Made by a program: the position numbers and the translations under genes
DNA from: Fulvivirgaceae bacterium JP3-4
Lineage (GTDB): Bacteria; Bacteroidota; Bacteroidia; Cytophagales; Cyclobacteriaceae
NCBI GenBank assembly: GCA_029309925.1
Contig: JARKND010000005.1
Span: forward strand, 868,001-932,000
Direction of reading: 5' to 3'
Length of the DNA stretch: 64,000 bases
Shown: piece after piece, positions 59,480 through 64,000 of the stretch
How positions within the stretch are numbered: position 1 is the first letter of the stretch
Layout: each line of letters opens with the position of its first letter
Notes under the pieces: model-generated
Seen by the model: the letters and a program-made list of their open reading frames with translations, nothing else
Database searches by the model: none
Told to the model about the DNA's origin: nothing

Positions 59480-61654
59480 TCAAAGCAGCGTAGCCTTTCC
59501 CATCTGCCACAACATGAAAGCCATCATGTCGGCATTTTCCTCCTGTATTTGTTTGCGTGAGGCTGCAAGAAAACCGTGGCCTCCCTCAAATTCAACGCGA
59601 AGGATCATCGGGCGTTCGCTTTTATTTACTGCCTGAAGTTTTGCGGCAAATTTTCCAGGCTGCCATGGACTAACGCGCGAGTCAGTCATTCCTGCTGTGA
59701 CAAAGCATGCCGGATAATTGACGCCAGGCTTTAATTTCTGATATGCATCCATCTCAGCGAGGTAAGTAAATTCCAGCGAGTCCTTTACTGTGCCAAACTC
59801 AGGTGTGTTTACTGCATTCTCGGTAAACTCAAAACGGACTGCGTTCATGCAACCGACACGTGGTATTGCGACAGCAAAAAGATCGGGACGTTCGGTCATC
59901 GCACGGCCGATGAGAATTCCGCCCGCACTTGTTCCCATGCCCGCCAGGTATTGCGGGCTTGTGTATTTGTTAGCCACAAGATATTCTGCACAAGCGATAA
60001 AGTCTTTCCATGTGTTGGGCTTCGTTGCCTTATATCCACCGCGATACCATGCCTCGCCTTTTTCGCCACCACCCCGCACATGTGCCACCGCAAACACGCC
60101 ACCTTTTTCATACCACGCAAGCCGAATCGGATTGAATGCCGGTAATGAGGAAATGCTGTATGCGCCATAACCTGCGATCCACGTAGGATTTGTTCCATCA
60201 AGAACAAGACCTTTCTTGTGAATGATCGAGAGCGGCACCATCTCTCCATCATGAGACTTGACAAGTACTTCGTGCGATTCGAGGTCGGCTGGTGCATCAT
60301 ATTTTCCTTCGGGCTGAAGCGTAGTGGCTTCAAGTTTTTTTGTTGCATCGTTGTAAATAAAATACTTCAATGCCGTCAGCCACGAGGCCATCCCAAGCAC
60401 AATTTTTTCTGAATCTTCATCTGCGAAGGCGATATTGACCGTGCCCTGCACCGGCAACGGAAGCTCTTCGCGTTTTGACGGGTCCGCTTTATTGATAAGG
60501 TGGATTTTTCCGAGACCGTCTTTGAGCGTCTGCACAATGATGGTATTCTTTGCCACAGCAAAATTCTGTATAACCTGGTCATCAAAACCGATAAGCAGCT
60601 CTGCCTTACTGAAATCGGGATTTGACGTTGAAGTTTTGACCAGCTTGAAGTTGGGGGCGTTTTTGTGCGTGAGCGCAATGAGGTTGCTGCCGTTCACGGT
60701 AGCGAAGTTTGTGATCTCGTCTTTCACGTCAATCACCTTGCGCCAGATAACACTTTCGCGTTTTGTGTCTGGCAGTGAAGCTGAGAGGACATTGATCTCA
60801 TTCTGCACACCGCGCGCAATGAGCACAAATGCGGTGTTCGACTTCTTGTCCGAAAACACCATCGGGAAATCAATCCTGTCCATACCGAGGTTTCCGTATT
60901 TTGCGGCAGAGATAATTTCGCGGTCGTTTTCCTGCGGTGTTCCTACGGTGTGAAGGAAGGATTTTGAATCGAGATATTTTTCACTTTCTGCTTCGTCTTC
61001 ACCCAGTGTTTTCAGTCGAAGATAAAAGAACGATTTGCTGTCGGGCAGCCAGCTTAGCGTGAAACCACTTTTCACGAGCCGGTCCGGCAGGAGTTTTCCT
61101 GTTTCAACGTCCACAAGGTAGGTCACATCGTCTTCCGATCCGCTTGGTGAACTCGTGAAGGCAAGCAGTTTGCCGTCAGGGGAAGGATAATAATTATTGA
61201 TGGTATAAACGCGTTTGTCGTCACCACCGATCTTCGTTACATCAATGAGCATCGTCTCCTTGCCATCGAGGCCCTTTCTGTAAAAGAGATTTCCCGATTG
61301 CTGATCAGGCTCTTTTTTAATGTAAAAAATCCTGTCTTTTGAAAGCTGGATCGCATTGACCTGCGCTACTGTTTCATCAAGCTCCTTGATGCGTTTCAGC
61401 AGGTCTTCGCGCACGCTGATCCTTGAAAGAATATTTCTCGCGTAGTCATCCTGTTTCTTAAACCAGTTAAGGACAGAATCGTCTTTCAACGCTTCGAGAT
61501 ACTGATAGTCATCCGGGACTTTTACACCATGGAATTCATCGACCACCGTTCTGACTGGAGTTGGTGGTGGCGGTGGAAATGCGGTTTTCTTTTCATTGGT
61601 TGTGCATCCGATCACAATCACAATCGCAAGCACAAGCAGGTAGGAGGTTTTCAT
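59480..61654 (-). CDS. Prolyl oligopeptidase family serine peptidase (S9A), lipoprotein
   Basis: A 724-residue peptidase with a lipoprotein-like signal (MKTSYLLVLAIVIVIGC, C17), so probably periplasmic or outer-membrane-anchored. A Pro-rich linker and a seven-bladed propeller (about 40-430) precede the catalytic alpha/beta hydrolase. Nucleophile S576 lies in GMGTSAGGILIG; the acid is in TDSRVSPWQPGK and the His in EGGHGF. S9A enzymes cleave short proline-containing peptides after proline. It is monocistronic, followed by a heptamer tract and terminator. Size and residues are complete. Confidence 0.94.
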   Translation of the reverse strand: MKTSYLLVLAIVIVIGCTTNEKKTAFPPPPPTPVRTVVDEFHGVKVPDDYQYLEALKDDSVLNWFKKQDDYARNILSRISVREDLLKRIKELDETVAQVNAIQLSKDRIFYIKKEPDQQSGNLFYRKGLDGKETMLIDVTKIGGDDKRVYTINNYYPSPDGKLLAFTSSPSGSEDDVTYLVDVETGKLLPDRLVKSGFTLSWLPDSKSFFYLRLKTLGEDEAESEKYLDSKSFLHTVGTPQENDREIISAAKYGNLGMDRIDFPMVFSDKKSNTAFVLIARGVQNEINVLSASLPDTKRESVIWRKVIDVKDEITNFATVNGSNLIALTHKNAPNFKLVKTSTSNPDFSKAELLIGFDDQVIQNFAVAKNTIIVQTLKDGLGKIHLINKADPSKREELPLPVQGTVNIAFADEDSEKIVLGMASWLTALKYFIYNDATKKLEATTLQPEGKYDAPADLESHEVLVKSHDGEMVPLSIIHKKGLVLDGTNPTWIAGYGAYSISSLPAFNPIRLAWYEKGGVFAVAHVRGGGEKGEAWYRGGYKATKPNTWKDFIACAEYLVANKYTSPQYLAGMGTSAGGILIGRAMTERPDLFAVAIPRVGCMNAVRFEFTENAVNTPEFGTVKDSLEFTYLAEMDAYQKLKPGVNYPACFVTAGMTDSRVSPWQPGKFAAKLQAVNKSERPMILRVEFEGGHGFLAASRKQIQEENADMMAFMLWQMGKATLL

Positions 61655-61828
61655 AAGGGTTGCGGTTTTTTTTTGATTATTAGGAAGGGCTGCGGATTGC
61701 AGTCTGAAAAATTACAAAATGTCACGATAACATGCCAGTACAGCTTATCCGGATCTCTTTAGACGATTGAAAATAAAACAAGAAAGCCATGAACGCCCGC
61801 GCATCCATGACCTTCAGATTGTATCTAA

Positions 61829-61905
61829 AACTTAAACCTTGAACCTTGAACCTTGAACAACCTTGAACCTTGAACAACCTTGAACCTTGAACCTTGAACT
61901 TGAAT
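61829..61905. repeat. Heptamer tract (CTTGAAC type)
   Basis: About ten CTTGAAC words, two of them followed by a four-base slip (CTTGAACAAC), end eight bases before the stop codon of the broken gene at 61913. Same word family as 43709-43800. Confidence 0.85.
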
Positions 61906-61912
61906 TATCCGT

Positions 61913-62764
61913 TCAGAAAGTCGCACCAATCTTCATCGACACCGTATTGACAGAAGCCTGGTTATATTCAATGGCAATGTTCGCCATCGCTATCCTTGCT
62001 ACCACACCACCACCTGCCTGAAAGGCACCGACACGTTCGTTGCTGAGACTTACAACTTCAGATTTCTCATGTGACGCTGACAGGTAACCGGAGACAACTG
62101 CATACGGAGAAAGTCTCAGCCATTTTTCATGCAACACAAATTCTTTGCTCGCAACAATGTCAGCTGAATACACCGTTAGATTCAGATCTTCGGGTCCGTA
62201 CATTTTGAGGAAGCTGCCCCGAACCGATGTGCTGAACTTCTGTTGCTTTTTGTGGAGGAGATTATACTGCGCCTGCGCTCCGTAAAATCCATAGTTCGCG
62301 CCCGGGCTTTTCGTCAGGTAAATTCCAACATCAAGTTTTTCTGTGATACCAGCGCGTGCGGTCAATCCCATGATGGGCAAACGCGGACCGCCTATCAGCC
62401 AGTGTGTCGAGTCAGGGTGGACGAACGTGTCGTTCCACGCGTCTTTGCTTTCATCAAGCGCAGTCGACCATTGCAGTATTGAAACTTCAAAGTTGCGCGC
62501 ACCCATAGGCTTCGCGTCTGTGAGAGACCGGAAGGTAACAACAGCGCCAGCTTCTTTTGTGAATTCGCGCCACTCGGATTGCGTCAGTCCCGGATCGAGC
62601 TGAAATGAACACTCACGCCAGCGTGAGTTTACGTGGAGCTTCGGATCTGCATCGCCTCCGGTATTATGTCCATGACCGGCATGAAGTATTACCTACTGGG
62701 CAGATGCAGCTACATTGATTGCCACCAGGGCAACTAGAGTAAGAATGGGTTTTAGTGTTTTCAT
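61913..62764 (-). pseudogene. Outer-membrane-type protein gene interrupted by an amber codon after the signal peptide
   Basis: From the ATG at 62764 the frame gives a signal peptide MKTLKPILTLVALVAINVAASAQ, then a TAG at 62693-62695, and then continues in the same frame without another stop to 61913 (VILHAGHGHNTGGDADPKLHV...ending MKIGATF). The rest is a typical outer-membrane beta-barrel: alternating polar and aromatic residues and a final F. So one in-frame amber codon separates signal from mature part. This is either a recent nonsense mutation, a base-call error, or readthrough. A restart at 62506 (Met) would lack export. No named family. Confidence 0.8.
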
Positions 62765-62886
62765 ATTGCGTTTTTTTTGTGATTCGACCGGGGATGAAAG
62801 TCGATTTACACGGTGGCTTAACGCGAACCAGTTGAGGCAAGACCATCGAAATAAGGCTGAAAATGAACTTCCGTGAAGGCTGACAC

Positions 62887-64000
62887 CTAATTCTCTGATG
62901 CGATTGGCACCTGCATGTATTCTGAGGGGGATTTGCTGGTAATTTTTTTAAAGTACCGGTTAAAAGATGACTTGGAATTGAAACCGCATTGTTGGGCAAG
63001 GGCGAAAAGTGTCAGCTTCCGGCTTTCCGGCAGACGGGCAATTTCAATAAATTCCTGGATGCGAATGCTATTGATGTAGTCGTAAAAACTTTTGCCTTCG
63101 CGTTCGTTGATCACCTGTGACACGTGGTTGTGCGGAACGTTGAGTTTTGCTGCGAGATCCATCAGGGAACAGTCCGGGTCCCTGTAAACTTTTTCCGTTG
63201 CCATAAGGATATTCAGCCTGGCATGGAGCGCCTGCGATGCTTCAGCCGATAATCCCGATTTCACATATTTAACCGCTTCCGCGGATGAATTGCTGCGAGC
63301 TGGTGCATCTTCCGCCAGTGATTGCGCTTCAGCTGCGGCACTTGTCTCCATAGGCCGACTAAAAATTACACCCTGGCGAATGCCGAAGAATCCGATGAAA
63401 AAAATAAATACCACCGTTGCGCTGAAGATCCAGTCACCATTTCCAAAAATGACAAGCATCCAGATAATAGCAAGCCAGATAATCAGGTTCCGCAGCCACG
63501 ATAAGTTTACTTTGTCAACCGATGAAAATTGCTGAACGATTGCCTGCCGATGCTGACGCAGTATATATAGAGACAACAGAATATAAACAATACCCGAAGC
63601 TGGAATGCAGAAACTGCGGATGAGCATGAATTTTTCGTAACCTATCCCATTGTTTTCGTACACAAATATCTTTTGCGCGACAGGCAGAAAAATGAACGGA
63701 ATCAGGTAGAGATAAAAGGCAATGGGCACAGCAAGATGGCCCAGCCAGTGCTGCATTTTCATGGCTCTGCCTGTCAGCGCACGGGTGTATATATAGAGTA
63801 ATGGGCCGTGCAGGAGCGGAAGTGGCAGGTCGAGGCCCCACAGCTGCGGATAAGTTTTTTGCCCGAGAAGTGTGACCATGAACAAGTGGAAGGCGATCAC
63901 AAGAAGCCACGCTGCGAGTATCCAGTCTGCCTTGCTCTTTTTGTGCTTGCCGAGCAACAGCAGGTCGAGGAACAAAGCCAAACCGACACCTCCGAGGTAG
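62887..64000 (-). CDS. AraC-family regulator with N-terminal membrane domain, 5' end outside the window
   Basis: At least 364 residues; the frame is open to base 64000 (YLGGVGLALFLDLLLLGKHK at the edge), so the N-terminus is missing. The N-terminal part has about six to seven hydrophobic segments (WILAAWLLVIAFHLFMVTL; YLYLIPFIFLPVA; WLAIIWMLVIFGNGDWIF). The C-terminal AraC HTH (about 258-364) includes LMDLAAKLNVPHNHVSQVINEREGKSFYDYIN and LAQQCGFNSKSSFNRYFKKITSKSPSEY. It is the same architecture as the regulator at 3519-4592. It lies 123 bases upstream of the amber-interrupted gene on the same strand and could control it or itself. Confidence 0.85.
   Translation of the reverse strand, partial: YLGGVGLALFLDLLLLGKHKKSKADWILAAWLLVIAFHLFMVTLLGQKTYPQLWGLDLPLPLLHGPLLYIYTRALTGRAMKMQHWLGHLAVPIAFYLYLIPFIFLPVAQKIFVYENNGIGYEKFMLIRSFCIPASGIVYILLSLYILRQHRQAIVQQFSSVDKVNLSWLRNLIIWLAIIWMLVIFGNGDWIFSATVVFIFFIGFFGIRQGVIFSRPMETSAAAEAQSLAEDAPARSNSSAEAVKYVKSGLSAEASQALHARLNILMATEKVYRDPDCSLMDLAAKLNVPHNHVSQVINEREGKSFYDYINSIRIQEFIEIARLPESRKLTLFALAQQCGFNSKSSFNRYFKKITSKSPSEYMQVPIASEN

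Overview
The window looks like a chromosomal segment of a Bacteroidota bacterium, most likely of the Cytophagales type. The evidence is a TonB-dependent receptor with an N-terminal carboxypeptidase-regulatory-like domain, a hybrid two-component system, a TIGR04222-type Cys/Gly-tailed membrane protein, fasciclin and DUF2147 proteins, many lipoproteins and AT-leaning intergenic regions. The assignment is an inference from gene content; no rRNA or marker gene is present.

Layout. 1-1.1 kb: end of a HAD phosphatase gene and a PfkB sugar kinase. 1.2-9.0 kb: a cargo region bounded on both sides by pieces of tRNA 3' ends and, on the right, by an intact tRNA-Ser(UGA). It carries a fatty-acid hydroxylase/DUF2147 fusion, a membrane AraC regulator, and a sulfide/persulfide module (ArsR-rhodanese repressor, rhodanese-metallo-beta-lactamase enzyme, MFS transporter) with two matching palindromic operators, then a TMEM175-like channel. 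9.5-12.3 kb: TonB receptor. 13.8-31 kb: a defence and mobile-element island with a complete type I restriction-modification operon (hsdM-hsdS-small ORF-hsdR), a reverse transcriptase-nitrilase protein of the DRT type 1 / UG1 kind with a small membrane protein, a PD-(D/E)XK-like protein, a decayed REP-associated transposase with REP-like hairpins, an IS110-family element, a PLD-family protein overlapping a cold-shock/RNase-toxin-like protein, and an XRE regulator pair. 33-46.7 kb: secreted esterases, TPR proteins, membrane proteins, an Na+/H+ antiporter, a TonB-C-domain protein and a DoxX-like protein. 47-58 kb: a 1367-aa hybrid two-component regulator, a fasciclin lipoprotein, and a four-gene overlapping LuxR-type two-component operon preceded by two matching dyads. 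58-64 kb: a frameshifted DUF1275 gene, a prolyl oligopeptidase, an outer-membrane-type gene broken by an amber codon right after its signal peptide, and a membrane AraC regulator running off the window.

Two things stand out. The RT-nitrilase next to the type I RM operon is the clearest defence system; its family is known, but its neighbours (small membrane protein, 155-aa protein, PD-(D/E)XK protein, PLD plus RNase-like pair) are candidates for undescribed partners. Separately, the intergenic DNA carries at least a dozen tracts of degenerate heptamers. The word differs from locus to locus but the 7-bp period is kept, and several tracts abut or include the stop codon of a gene. At least three other dispersed non-coding repeat families are also present. 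Several genes are broken (DUF1275 frameshift, amber stop, DUF3857 and transposase remnants), so part of the sequence is decaying or contains base-calling errors.
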